A DNA stretch of 64,000 bases from Bacteroidota bacterium (GTDB lineage Bacteria; Bacteroidota; Bacteroidia; Chitinophagales; Chitinophagaceae): the NCBI GenBank assembly GCA_947460595.1, contig CANHGS010000015.1:1-64000 (forward strand). The letters run 5' to 3'. Below the pieces are notes generated by a model, which was given only the letters and a program-made list of their open reading frames with translations, had not been told where the DNA came from and ran no database searches. The stretch's first letter is position 1; each line of letters starts with the position of its first letter. A program made the translations under genes and the position numbers. Below, piece after piece: positions 43,166 to 52,334 of this stretch.

Positions 43166-44226
43166 TGCTTATTTAAAACTTGAACACTAGGGTGAAAATA
43201 ATGGATGCTATCTGTTTGTATTTGTTCCGAAAAAAAGCATTCTGATTGTTTCAATACAGGAGCATCCAATCCTGCATCTATCATTAACTGTTCATTACTA
43301 ATCACTCTTGCTTCATCCCAAAGACCTTTGTCAATAAAATCTTGGAGTAAAGCAGCTCCACCTTCTACTATTAAACTTTGAATCCCCATTTGATAAGAAA
43401 CAGTCAAAATTTGTTCAATGGTATCTTTCTGCGCATCCAAAAGCACAAAGTCTAGATGGTTAATTGACTCATTTTTAACCAAATTCCAAACAATGGTTCT
43501 TTGACTCCCATCCATTAAATGAAGATGGGATGGCAAACTCAAATCCCTGTCTATGACCATGCGTATGGGAGCATTCCCCTGCCAATATCGATTGTCCAGC
43601 CTTGGATTATCTTTCAAAGCTGTATGATAACCAACCAAAATGCCAGCTTCTTCACTGCGCCATCTATGTACCAATCGATTGGTAAAATCATTACTTATTA
43701 TGAGCCGCTCATGACCCATTCCTGCAATTTTTCCATTAGCGGTTTGGGCCCATTTTAATAAAATAAAAGGTCTTTGTTTTTGATAGAAATGTATAAATCT
43801 TTTATTCAATTCCAAGGCCTCCCGTTCCAAAACACCTACGGTTACAGCCACCCCCGCTTCTTGCAATTGCGTGATTCCCCTACCAGCTACTTTGGGAAAA
43901 GGGTCTTGACAAGCAATCACCACTTTGGGAATCTGGTATTGAATAATTAAATGGGAACAGGGAGCTGTTTTGCCAACATGCGCACAGGGTTCTAGGGAAA
44001 CATACAGGGTAGACTGGTTAATCAAATGTCTATCTTCCTTTGGAACGGCATTCAAACAATTGACTTCTGCATGAGCCTGGCCATATTGTTGGTGATACCC
44101 TTCACCAATAATCCGATTCTCAAATACCAATACTGCACCCACCATGGGGTTGGGTGCCACTGAACCAGCTCCTAAAAGGGCCAGATCCAAACACCTGCGC
44201 ATATATGTTTCGTGCAAATTCATCAT
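43162..44226 (-). CDS. ribD: Riboflavin biosynthesis deaminase/reductase
   Basis: A 354-residue bifunctional enzyme for the second and third steps of riboflavin synthesis. The deaminase half has HAEVNCL and PCAHVGKTAPC (zinc ligands) after VAPNPMVGAVLV. The reductase half starts near RPFILLKWAQTANGKIAG and contains LIVEGGAALLQ. A start at 44226 or 44223 is chosen because the longer frame enters the divergent prmC promoter. It is the first gene of the ribD-DMT-yigZ unit. Confidence 0.96.
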   Translation of the reverse strand: MMNLHETYMRRCLDLALLGAGSVAPNPMVGAVLVFENRIIGEGYHQQYGQAHAEVNCLNAVPKEDRHLINQSTLYVSLEPCAHVGKTAPCSHLIIQYQIPKVVIACQDPFPKVAGRGITQLQEAGVAVTVGVLEREALELNKRFIHFYQKQRPFILLKWAQTANGKIAGMGHERLIISNDFTNRLVHRWRSEEAGILVGYHTALKDNPRLDNRYWQGNAPIRMVIDRDLSLPSHLHLMDGSQRTIVWNLVKNESINHLDFVLLDAQKDTIEQILTVSYQMGIQSLIVEGGAALLQDFIDKGLWDEARVISNEQLMIDAGLDAPVLKQSECFFSEQIQTDSIHYFHPSVQVLNKQ

Positions 44227-44256
44227 CGGGAACCTGCAAAAATAACCAAATGGTGC

Positions 44257-44264
44257 TAACATTG
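44257..44264 (+). promoter_or_regulatory. Probable -7 element of prmC
   Basis: TAACATTG matches TAnnTTTG with one mismatch and ends 4 bp before the prmC ATG at 44269, again a nearly leaderless arrangement. Confidence 0.3.
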
Positions 44265-44268
44265 CAGC

Positions 44269-45126
44269 ATGACTATGGAATTAGCCTATCGGCAATTGGC
44301 CAAAAGCCTAGAAACCTACTATGACCCAAGAGAGGCAGTGGCCATTGCTAATCTGGTCATGGAAAAAATTACAGGCCTAAAGCGCATTGACCGATTATTA
44401 GAATCCCATAGGGTATTAAGTAACGCAGAAACAGAAAAACTAGCGTTCTTCAGTAGCCAATTGCTTCAAGGCAAACCCCTTCAATACGTGTTGGGAGAAG
44501 CCTGGTTTGCCCACCTACCCTTTTATGTAAACCAATGGGTATTAATTCCAAGACCCGAAACCGAAGAATTGGTAGAATGGATTAGGCTAGAAAACAGCCA
44601 TACCATGGGCCTAAGGATATTAGATATTGGAACAGGGAGTGGCTGCATTCCCATTGCGCTCAAAAAACAAATGCCCGGAGCTTCCATTATTTCTATTGAT
44701 AAGAGTAAAGAAGCCCTTGAAGTTGCTACTAAAAATGCCCTTGACTTAAAAGCTGTGATTGAAATAAAATCATTGGATTTTTTAGATCAAGAACAATGGG
44801 AACAATTGGGAGAAGTAGATTTAATAGTCAGTAATCCACCCTATATTATGGAATCTGAAAAAGCAAGTATGGAATCCCACGTGCTAGACCATGAACCCAA
44901 TATGGCTTTATTTGTACCCGATCAAGACCCCCTATTATTTTATAGAAATATTGCCTTATTTGGGCAAACACATCTAAGTATTAATGGAACAGTCTACCTA
45001 GAAATTAATCAAGCACTTGGAATTCAAGTATGTGCGCTGTTTCAAAGCCTGGGGTATGATACAGCATTGAAACAAGATATGCAGGGAAATGACAGGATGG
45101 TCAAAGCACAGTTATTACACAACTAG
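44269..45126 (+). CDS. prmC: Release factor glutamine methyltransferase
   Basis: A 285-residue SAM-dependent enzyme that methylates the GGQ glutamine of peptide chain release factors. The N-terminal helical domain ends with PLQYVLGEAWFA. Then LIPRPETEELVEWI, ILDIGTGSGCIPIALK (SAM motif I) and the catalytic SNPPYI. Length is usual. Divergent from ribD with a short shared promoter region. Confidence 0.96.
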   Translation: MTMELAYRQLAKSLETYYDPREAVAIANLVMEKITGLKRIDRLLESHRVLSNAETEKLAFFSSQLLQGKPLQYVLGEAWFAHLPFYVNQWVLIPRPETEELVEWIRLENSHTMGLRILDIGTGSGCIPIALKKQMPGASIISIDKSKEALEVATKNALDLKAVIEIKSLDFLDQEQWEQLGEVDLIVSNPPYIMESEKASMESHVLDHEPNMALFVPDQDPLLFYRNIALFGQTHLSINGTVYLEINQALGIQVCALFQSLGYDTALKQDMQGNDRMVKAQLLHN

Positions 45127-45161
45127 GGCATCCAAATTTCAAAAAGACCAAAGTCAAAAAA

Positions 45162-45566
45162 TTATTTGATGCCGCTATTGTCTACAGCCATCACTGGGGT
45201 TGCACCTAATTTTTTAATCACTTGCATTATCTTTATAGAAGTACCCAAATGAGAAGTACTATCTCCATTGATTACCACAGATGGTTTTTCTGTTTCTTTT
45301 GCCAAGAAAAGTTTTAGTTCTGGTTCCAATGCCTCAAATTCAATTTTCTTAGACCCTAAAAAGATTTGTTGGTCTTTGTCTACCGTAATGACAACGGTTT
45401 GCTTAGCCTTGGTATCAGCCTTGGCCTTGGGGTTAGACACCTTGATTACATTGGGATTGGCCAAGGTAGAAACAATTAGAAAGAACAGGAGCAGGATGAA
45501 CAAAATATCGTTCAAAGCGCCTGTATGAACTTCAGGATGATTTCTAAGTCTTTTTCTAATATTCAT
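45162..45566 (-). CDS. ExbD/TolR-family biopolymer transport protein
   Basis: A 134-residue protein with a short cytoplasmic N-terminus, one transmembrane helix (about 20-38, containing the conserved Asp of GALNDILFILLLFFLIVST) and a periplasmic domain. It pairs with the ExbB-like channel gene 15 bp upstream to convert proton motive force for TonB- or Tol-type energisation. The TonB partner is not in this cluster. Confidence 0.92.
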   Translation of the reverse strand: MNIRKRLRNHPEVHTGALNDILFILLLFFLIVSTLANPNVIKVSNPKAKADTKAKQTVVITVDKDQQIFLGSKKIEFEALEPELKLFLAKETEKPSVVINGDSTSHLGTSIKIMQVIKKLGATPVMAVDNSGIK

Positions 45567-45581
45567 TTGGATGGATTTCCC

Positions 45582-46262
45582 TTAATGGGTAGGCTCTTGT
45601 AATATGTCTATAAATTCCGCACTGGCCATTTCCATTTTGTTGGCCGTTTTATCAATTTGAGTGCTCAAATAATTATGACCCACATAGGCAATCAAACCAA
45701 TAATCAAACCCGTTGCAGAAGTAATCATTTTAGTATAAATGCCTCCGGCAATGGTATTCAAAGTATACTCACCCGTAGAAGCAATCCCGTAAAACAATTG
45801 CACCATTCCTACAATGGTTCCCAAAAATCCAAACATGGGTGCAATCCCTGCAATCAAAGAAAGGATGGACATGTTTTTTTCCATCTGATACATTTCTAGT
45901 TCCCCCACATTCTCCATGCTTTTCTCAATGGCATCAATGGGTTTGCCAATTCTTTGTACGCCTTTATCAATCATTCGGGCAACAGGATTATTGGTATTCT
46001 TACTAAGACTTCTTGCTGCACTAATATTTCCAGTGACAATATTGTCTCTGATAATACGCATAAAGTTTTCATCAATTTTAGAAGCTTTTTTTATGGCCAA
46101 TAATCTTTCAACAAATACAAAAATGGCTGCGGCCAATAATAAATAAAGCGGGTACATAATAAAGCCGCCTTTTTCTAAAAGCGACCACATAGAAACTTTT
46201 TCAGGTGCGGCAATTGCAGTAGCGGTTTTTTGTAAACTATCTATTTGTAAGAGATGGTACAT
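45582..46262 (-). CDS. ExbB/TolQ/MotA-family proton channel protein
   Basis: A 226-residue inner-membrane protein with three transmembrane segments (about 33-52, 129-155 and 170-193). GIAPMFGFLGTIVGMVQLF and GLIIGLIAYVGHNYL are the conserved channel helices. With ExbD downstream it forms the energising complex for TonB-dependent transport or Tol-Pal function. Confidence 0.92.
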   Translation of the reverse strand: MYHLLQIDSLQKTATAIAAPEKVSMWSLLEKGGFIMYPLYLLLAAAIFVFVERLLAIKKASKIDENFMRIIRDNIVTGNISAARSLSKNTNNPVARMIDKGVQRIGKPIDAIEKSMENVGELEMYQMEKNMSILSLIAGIAPMFGFLGTIVGMVQLFYGIASTGEYTLNTIAGGIYTKMITSATGLIIGLIAYVGHNYLSTQIDKTANKMEMASAEFIDILQEPTH

Positions 46263-46371
46263 CCCAAAGGGTTTAAGGTGAATCTAAAATTAACTTGAAT
46301 TACAAAAGAACAACCCTGCTGTGAATAAATAGGCTTTATGGCGCTATTTTAGGAAAGCTTTTGCACATCAC

Positions 46372-46412
46372 AAAAATGCACCATACGGCAGATAAGCTGC
46401 TGCAATGGTGCA
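46372..46412 (-). terminator. Rho-independent terminator of the SPFH gene
   Basis: TGCACCAT (46377-46384) pairs with ATGGTGCA (46405-46412), with an inner GCAG/CTGC stem. On the minus strand the stem is followed by TTTTTG. It lies 15 bp beyond the SPFH stop. Confidence 0.75.
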
Positions 46413-46427
46413 CCAAGTATCCTTGAT

Positions 46428-47363
46428 CTAGTTTTTATCCTTGTCTGTGTTCATTTTAACCATCCCCATAATTTGGCGCATGGTACTTTGCATACCTTCT
46501 GGACTACCGTCCAAAAACAGCATATTCCCCTTACCCAATTCGGCAAAATTCTTAATGGCTTCGGTCCACATACTAAATAGAATCACATTGGTATCTAGGT
46601 TGGCCTGTTTCATTTGTTCTGCAGCCTGTGTCATACCCTTGGCCACTTCTTCCCGGAAGAGGGCAACACCCTGACCTCGCAAACGAGCTGCTTCTCTTTC
46701 CGCAGTAGCAGCAATCTTAATGGCATTGCCTTCTGCCTCTGCGGCTTTTGTTTTGGTTATTAATAAAGCCTGACCTTCATTTTCAGCAGCTGCTTTTAAA
46801 TTATTAGAAGCTACCACCCTACTCATGCTTTCCATGATGGCTTGGTCAAATGTGATATCATTGATTTGTAGATCCTGTAAGTGATAACCCCAGCTTTCTA
46901 AAGACTGGTCAATCTGTTCTTTTACAAACTCAACAATCTCTTTTCGTTGCAACAATATCTCTGCTTGTTTTTTGGTAGCCACAAAACCACGAATACTTCC
47001 TTCCACAGTTCTAATTAATGCTTGCATCAAATCCTTATCACTAATAAATTTAAAGGCCACGTTCTTAATAGTCTCTTCATCCTGATTAATTACAGAATAG
47101 AGCAACATGCTTTTAAAATACACATTGGCCTGGTCCAGTGTAACGGCCTGAAATTCCAACTCAACAGAACGGTTCTGAATACTCACCGTTTTAAACACCT
47201 GCTCTAATACAGGCACTTTAAAATTCAAACCTGGGCGTAGAATCCTACGGTATTTTCCAAACAAGGTAATCACAGCAATCGTACCCTGATTTACAGTTAC
47301 CAGCCCAGTGAATACAATGATGGCTAAAACCAAGACCCACCAAAAATCCAATAAGATATTCAT
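46428..47363 (-). CDS. SPFH/Band 7 (stomatin-like) membrane protein
   Basis: A 311-residue protein with one N-terminal transmembrane helix (about 6-26), an SPFH domain (VNQGTIAVITLFGKYRRILRP, QNRSVELEFQAVTLDQANVYF) and a long charged coiled coil (about 190-260, KAAEAEGNAIKIAATAEREAA). Such proteins form oligomeric membrane scaffolds and may regulate proteases. No NfeD partner is adjacent. Confidence 0.9.
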   Translation of the reverse strand: MNILLDFWWVLVLAIIVFTGLVTVNQGTIAVITLFGKYRRILRPGLNFKVPVLEQVFKTVSIQNRSVELEFQAVTLDQANVYFKSMLLYSVINQDEETIKNVAFKFISDKDLMQALIRTVEGSIRGFVATKKQAEILLQRKEIVEFVKEQIDQSLESWGYHLQDLQINDITFDQAIMESMSRVVASNNLKAAAENEGQALLITKTKAAEAEGNAIKIAATAEREAARLRGQGVALFREEVAKGMTQAAEQMKQANLDTNVILFSMWTEAIKNFAELGKGNMLFLDGSPEGMQSTMRQIMGMVKMNTDKDKN

Positions 47364-47434
47364 ATAATTAATTTTTAGAAAGTTACAACAATAAATTATC
47401 AGTAGTTAGATTGTATCAAATATTACAGAAAGCC

Positions 47435-48676
47435 TTATTTAATCACTTGACCTACTAAAGCTAAAAGCATTTCAACCGATTTTTCCATGTCTTTCACTCC
47501 TACCCATTCCTGCTTACTATGAATGGCTTGCATACCTGTAAACAAATTAGGGCAGGGTAATCCCATAAAACTCAAACGGCTACCATCGGTGCCCCCCCTT
47601 ACAGGTTCCTTGATTACTGGAATGCCTACTTGTTCATAAGCTTTCATTGCATATTGTAAAATCTGAGGATGTAGGTCTACTATTTCCTTCATATTCCTAT
47701 ACTGCTCCACCACTTCAAATTCCATACTAGCCCCAGGATATTGATCAACCATATTGGCTGCCAGCATTTTCAATTTTTGCTCATATACCACTAATTGAGC
47801 CGTATCAAAATCACGAATCAAGAATTCTAGACTTGCTTTTTCTGCCAATCCATTCATGCTATGTAAGTGAACAAAGCCCTGCTTGCCGCTGGTTGCTTCC
47901 GGACACCATTCTTGAGTTGGTAATGCTTGCGCAATGGCTCCTGCAATCCGCAAGGCATTGACCATTTTGCCTTTGGCATAACCAGGGTGTGCAATCACAC
48001 CGTGAATAGTAATGGTTACGGCGTCTGCACTAAAAGTCTCATCTTCTAAGGTTCCTAATTCTCCCCCATCAAGGGTAAAAGCAACATCGGCATCCAGTTT
48101 TTCTAAGTCTAGTTTGGCTGTTCCCGCTCCCACTTCTTCATCAGGTGTAAATAGTATTTTGATGGTGCCATGTTCTATTTCAGGATGCGATACTAAATAA
48201 TGAGCCATGTCCATGATAATGGCCACTCCTGCTTTATCATCGGCCCCCAATAAGGTTAAACCACTGGCCGTAATAATATCTGCACCAATATGCGTTTTTA
48301 AATAAGGGTATCTTTCTATGGTCAATACCTGCGTGGGATCATCTGGTAAAACAATGGGAGCTCCTTGATAATTTTGGTGTAGGATGGGTTTTACATGCGT
48401 GCCACTGCAATCAGGTGCGGTATCAACATGAGCACAAAAACAAATCACCGGTCTGGACTGATGGATGTTGGAAGGAATAGTTGCATATACATAACCCCAT
48501 TGGTCAGCATGCGCATCTGCTAAGCCCATGGTCAATAATTCAGCCGCCAATAATTGAGATAAGTCCTTTTGCTTTTCAGTGCTAGGGTGAGTAATGCTAT
48601 TGGGATCACTTTGTGTATCAATTTGCACATAACGCTGAAACCTCTCAGATACGGTAAAATGATAATTAGGGAGCAT
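47435..48676 (-). CDS. pepT: Peptidase T (tripeptide aminopeptidase)
   Basis: A 413-residue M20B metallopeptidase removing the N-terminal residue of tripeptides in the cytoplasm. ICFCAHVDTAPD gives the first zinc His/Asp, GADDKAGVAIIMDM the bridging Asp, FTPDEEVGAGTAKLD the catalytic Glu and RGGTDGSRLSFMGLPCPN a later block. Length matches PepT. It stands alone between two terminators. Confidence 0.96.
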   Translation of the reverse strand: MLPNYHFTVSERFQRYVQIDTQSDPNSITHPSTEKQKDLSQLLAAELLTMGLADAHADQWGYVYATIPSNIHQSRPVICFCAHVDTAPDCSGTHVKPILHQNYQGAPIVLPDDPTQVLTIERYPYLKTHIGADIITASGLTLLGADDKAGVAIIMDMAHYLVSHPEIEHGTIKILFTPDEEVGAGTAKLDLEKLDADVAFTLDGGELGTLEDETFSADAVTITIHGVIAHPGYAKGKMVNALRIAGAIAQALPTQEWCPEATSGKQGFVHLHSMNGLAEKASLEFLIRDFDTAQLVVYEQKLKMLAANMVDQYPGASMEFEVVEQYRNMKEIVDLHPQILQYAMKAYEQVGIPVIKEPVRGGTDGSRLSFMGLPCPNLFTGMQAIHSKQEWVGVKDMEKSVEMLLALVGQVIK

Positions 48677-48721
48677 TTGCTAATTTTCTTGCAAGATACC
48701 GTTGTGCTATTGATCTAACAC

Positions 48722-48747
48722 AAAAAAGCCTCCGAAATCTCGGAGGC
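48722..48747 (-). terminator. Rho-independent terminator of the FKBP gene
   Basis: GCCTCCGA (48728-48735) pairs with TCGGAGGC (48740-48747) around AATC, with six T after the stem on the minus strand. It lies just downstream of the minus-strand FKBP gene. Confidence 0.92.
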
Positions 48748-48770
48748 CCTATCAAAATTAGCTTGAAAAA

Positions 48771-49223
48771 TTAAGGCATAATAATCATGCTCTTAGCGTC
48801 AATAGACACTAACTCCAAATCAAAGGTCAGGTCTTCACCTGCCAAAGGATGGTTGGCATCTAATACCACAACTTCTTCACGAACCTCCACAATCACAACT
48901 GGAAAATTCTGACCAGAGCCATTGCTCATATTCAGTTGCATTCCTACTTCAGCAACCATATCTTCCGGGAAACGATCTTTTGGAAACTCCATAATCATCT
49001 CTTCTTGTTTAGGTCCATATGCTTCTAAAACGGGAATTAGGATGGTTTTCTTTTCACCAATCATCATTCCAGTTACACCAGCGTCAAAACCAGGAATCAC
49101 CATTCCGCCACCTACTTCAAATTCTAGGGGTTCACGACCTTCTGAAGAATCAAAAGTAGTTCCATCAGTGAGCTTTCCGTGATAATGCACTTTTACAGTA
49201 TCACCTTTTTTAACTTGTTGCAT
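48771..49223 (-). CDS. FKBP-type peptidyl-prolyl cis-trans isomerase (SlyD-like)
   Basis: A 150-residue isomerase/chaperone. [26 protein letters not shown] is the FKBP core (split here as [12 protein letters not shown] and [13 protein letters not shown]), interrupted by the insert-in-flap chaperone domain (about 70-120, [14 protein letters not shown]). [19 protein letters not shown] completes the SlyD-type fold (here LDANHPLAG). No His-rich metal-binding tail is present. ATG 49223 is chosen since upstream codons to 49367 lack family features and overlap the divergent namZ start. Confidence 0.93.
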   Translation of the reverse strand: MQQVKKGDTVKVHYHGKLTDGTTFDSSEGREPLEFEVGGGMVIPGFDAGVTGMMIGEKKTILIPVLEAYGPKQEEMIMEFPKDRFPEDMVAEVGMQLNMSNGSGQNFPVVIVEVREEVVVLDANHPLAGEDLTFDLELVSIDAKSMIIMP

Positions 49224-49365
49224 GTTTGAATTTTGTAATTGAACAATATGGAGCTCAGCTGGGTGTCCTAGATACATCAATGACCGATTTCCGGGGCAAA
49301 AGTACAATCCAAAAACAAATAAGGCCAAGTATTTTTGATTAACTTCCCATCCTAAAACCTCATGC

Positions 49366-50610
49366 ATGAAGTTTCTTTTAGCTACAATAGCTTGTTTTTC
49401 CTTGTTTTTAGCCGCAAGAGCGCAACCTATTCAACCAGCGGCTTACCGGACTGAAGTTTATTTACCACTACTCAAAGGCAAGCGGGTAGGCGTTTTTGCC
49501 AATCATACCGCCACTATTGGGAATACCCATTTGGTAGACAGCTTACAAAAAAGAGGCGTGAATATTACCATCGCTTTTGGACCAGAACATGGGTTCCGAG
49601 GCAAGGCCGATGCTGGCGAAAAAGTTGATAACTATATTGATTCAGCTACAGGCATTCCTGTCATCTCCCTCTACGGCAAGAAACGCAGACCCTCTACAGA
49701 AGACCTGAAAAATGTAGACGTCTTGCTTTTTGATATACAAGACGTAGGAACCCGTTATTATACTTTTATTTCTTCTTTGCAAGAATACATGGAAGCCGCT
49801 TTTGAAAACAAAAAGCCTTTAATTTTATTGGATAGACCTAATCCCAATGGATTTTTTGTAGATGGCCCCGTACTAGACACTGCTTACAAAAGCTTTGTTG
49901 GCATGCAACCCATACCCATTGTGTATGGCATGACCATGGCAGAATACGCCATGATGATTGCAGGAGAAAAATGGTTAACTGCCAAAGCCAATGAGCAACA
50001 TGATTATTACAAAACGGCTAAAAAATCAAAAGACACTGCTTTCCATTTTCAAGTAATCAAATGTGCCAATTATACGCACAAATCCAAATATGAATTACCC
50101 ATAAAGCCTTCTCCTAATTTACCAGATATGGCCTCTATTTATTGGTATGGAAGTACCTGCTTTTTTGAAGGAACCATTTTAAGTGAAGGAAGAGGCACAG
50201 AACATCCCTTTGCCATTTTTGGTCACCCTTCATTACCCAAGACACTAAAACCCTTTACCCCTATTAGTAGAGAGGGTGCAAAAGAACCCAAGTTAAAAGA
50301 CCAATTATGTTATGGTTGGGACTTATGGGGCAATGCCAAAAATGTATTAGAAGCCATGGACGGAAAAGTACAAGTGAAATATTTATTAGAGGCCTATCAA
50401 TTATATCCTGATAAAGAAAAATTCTTTCTAAAACCCTCCAATGGCAAGCCCACTGCTTCTTTCTTTAATAAGCTAGCTGGTAATAGTGAATTGATGGAGC
50501 AAGTGATTGCAGGTAAATCAGAAGCCCAAATTCGTCAATCATGGGAACCCAAACTAAAAGCCTTTAAAACTATTAGAAAAAAATACCTGCTCTATCCTGA
50601 TTTTGAATAA
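49366..50610 (+). CDS. namZ: Exo-beta-N-acetylmuramidase NamZ-type (DUF1343) secreted protein
   Basis: A 414-residue exported protein (signal [20 protein letters not shown]). [53 protein letters not shown] and [13 protein letters not shown] are DUF1343/YbbC blocks. This family was shown in Bacillus to be NamZ, which removes terminal MurNAc from peptidoglycan fragments during cell-wall recycling. Bacteroidota homologues are close in these motifs, so the same reaction is inferred. The Glu of PEHGF may be catalytic. Confidence 0.88.
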   Translation: MKFLLATIACFSLFLAARAQPIQPAAYRTEVYLPLLKGKRVGVFANHTATIGNTHLVDSLQKRGVNITIAFGPEHGFRGKADAGEKVDNYIDSATGIPVISLYGKKRRPSTEDLKNVDVLLFDIQDVGTRYYTFISSLQEYMEAAFENKKPLILLDRPNPNGFFVDGPVLDTAYKSFVGMQPIPIVYGMTMAEYAMMIAGEKWLTAKANEQHDYYKTAKKSKDTAFHFQVIKCANYTHKSKYELPIKPSPNLPDMASIYWYGSTCFFEGTILSEGRGTEHPFAIFGHPSLPKTLKPFTPISREGAKEPKLKDQLCYGWDLWGNAKNVLEAMDGKVQVKYLLEAYQLYPDKEKFFLKPSNGKPTASFFNKLAGNSELMEQVIAGKSEAQIRQSWEPKLKAFKTIRKKYLLYPDFE

Positions 50611-50632
50611 TTAGGTAGTTAGGAACAAGGAT

Positions 50633-50640
50633 TATCTTTA
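50633..50640 (+). promoter_or_regulatory. Probable -7 element of fmt
   Basis: TATCTTTA matches TAnnTTTG except for the last base and ends 4 bp before the fmt ATG at 50645. Confidence 0.35.
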
Positions 50641-50644
50641 CCGC

Positions 50645-51604
50645 ATGAGTGCACAGCCAAGTTCAATGAAAGACTTAAGAATTGTTTTCATGGGTACCCC
50701 AGATTTTGCCGTTGCGTCATTAGATGCTTTGGTGAGTGCTGGCTGTCAAATAGTAGGCGTTGTAACCGCTCCAGACAAACCTGCAGGTAGAGGCATGAAG
50801 CTCATGCAGAGCGATGTAAAACAATACGCTGTTGAAAAAGGCCTTCACTTATTGCAACCAGAGAAACTAAAAAATCCGGAATTCTTGGCTGAACTAAAAG
50901 GTCTGCAGGCCGATGTTCAATTGGTGGTAGCCTTTAGAATGCTCCCAGAACTTGTTTGGAATATGCCCCCCATGGGTACCATCAATTTGCACGGCTCCTT
51001 ATTACCCAATTATAGAGGCGCGGCTCCCATTCATTGGGCAGTGATAAATGGTGAAGTCCAAACTGGTGTAACAACTTTTAAATTGCAACACGCTATTGAT
51101 ACGGGAGACATTCTTTTACAAGATAGTTTTACTATTGGACCAGATGAAACCACGGGCGATGTGCATGACCGTATGAAATTGATTGGCGCCTCCTTATTGG
51201 TCAAAACAATTGATGGCCTAGCTGCTAACGATATAAAGGAACAGCCCCAAGCATTATTGGCTGATTCAGCTGAGTTAAAACACGCTCCTAAACTCTTTAC
51301 AGAAAACTGCCAAATCAACTGGAATAGACCTGTACAAGAACTACATGATTTTATCAGAGGTCTTTCTCCATTTCCAGGTGCCATTTCCAAATTGGATGGA
51401 AAAATCTTGAAGATTTATAGAAGCAGCAAAGAAATAGTCCAACATGCTCACCCCATTGGGCAACTATTTACTGATGGAAAAACTTTTCTAAAATTTGCAG
51501 CTATTGATGGTTTTATACAGGTTCTAGACCTACAATTAGAAGGTAAGAAAAGAATGCTGGCAGCTGATTTTCTTAGAGGTTATAGACCCGAGCAAGACCA
51601 ATAA
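50645..51604 (+). CDS. fmt: Methionyl-tRNA formyltransferase
   Basis: A 319-residue enzyme that formylates initiator Met-tRNA with 10-formyl-THF. IVFMGTPDFAVASLDAL, VVTAPDKPAGRGMKL and the active-site block NLHGSLLPNYRGAAPIHWAV (Asn and His) are complete. The C-terminal OB-like domain with the tRNA-binding region follows at about residue 210. An internal start (MKDLRIVFMG) is possible, but the first ATG is kept. Confidence 0.97.
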   Translation: MSAQPSSMKDLRIVFMGTPDFAVASLDALVSAGCQIVGVVTAPDKPAGRGMKLMQSDVKQYAVEKGLHLLQPEKLKNPEFLAELKGLQADVQLVVAFRMLPELVWNMPPMGTINLHGSLLPNYRGAAPIHWAVINGEVQTGVTTFKLQHAIDTGDILLQDSFTIGPDETTGDVHDRMKLIGASLLVKTIDGLAANDIKEQPQALLADSAELKHAPKLFTENCQINWNRPVQELHDFIRGLSPFPGAISKLDGKILKIYRSSKEIVQHAHPIGQLFTDGKTFLKFAAIDGFIQVLDLQLEGKKRMLAADFLRGYRPEQDQ

Positions 51605-51622
51605 AATTGAAAACAACATGGC

Positions 51623-52318
51623 TTATTTTGCCAATAATTGTTTCAATTCCGCTTGATCAACCACGCCCTGTTTGCGCCAAACCTCTTTGCCATTTTTATA
51701 AATAATAAAAACAGGAAGTGCTTCAACGCTTTGAGATTTCATTACTTCCAAATCATTACCGCCATCTACTTTTACAAAGGAAAATTTTAAACTGGCATCT
51801 GCTAATAATGCATTTAGAACGGGTTCCATTTTTTTACAAGGAGGGCACCACTCTGCACCAAAATCTACTAATACCAGCGGATCTTTGGTGGTAGCAGTGG
51901 CATAAGTAGTCAAACTCATTTGCGGTATATTGGAATTGGCTTCTACAGATTTGCCACTCATTTTCCAAGCAGTTAATCCGCCTTGCATATTCAAGACTTC
52001 TTTGTAACCCAAACCTAATAGGTATTGCGCGGCACTGCCACTTCTTACACCTGATGCACAATAAACCAAAATGGGTTTTGATCTATCCAAATATTGGGTT
52101 CTGTCTTTAAATTGTTCCGGGTTATTCCAATCGGCTTGTAAAGCGTTTTTCAAATGGCCCGACTGGTATTCGGCAGCCGTTCTAACGTCTAATAATTGGT
52201 AGGCACCAGATTGTATTTTACTATCAAATTCTGTAACCGAAACAGATGCTTTCTGAGCTTGAGAATTGCAAGCTGAAAGACCTAAAAACAATACAAGGCC
52301 AAGAAGTAACTTTTTCAT
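51623..52318 (-). CDS. Rhodanese-thioredoxin fusion lipoprotein
   Basis: A 231-residue exported protein with lipobox GLSAC (Cys17), so anchored on the periplasmic side. Residues about 28-120 form a rhodanese domain (YQLLDVRTAAEYQSGHL, catalytic loop CASGVRSG with Cys89). Residues 140-231 form a thioredoxin domain with the active site AEWCPPCKK. The pair can move sulfur and reduce the persulfide in one chain. It is the last gene of the thyA-to-trx minus run, 16 bp after the LysM gene. Confidence 0.92.
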   Translation of the reverse strand: MKKLLLGLVLFLGLSACNSQAQKASVSVTEFDSKIQSGAYQLLDVRTAAEYQSGHLKNALQADWNNPEQFKDRTQYLDRSKPILVYCASGVRSGSAAQYLLGLGYKEVLNMQGGLTAWKMSGKSVEANSNIPQMSLTTYATATTKDPLVLVDFGAEWCPPCKKMEPVLNALLADASLKFSFVKVDGGNDLEVMKSQSVEALPVFIIYKNGKEVWRKQGVVDQAELKQLLAK

Positions 52319-52334
52319 GAGAAAGGTTTAAAAA

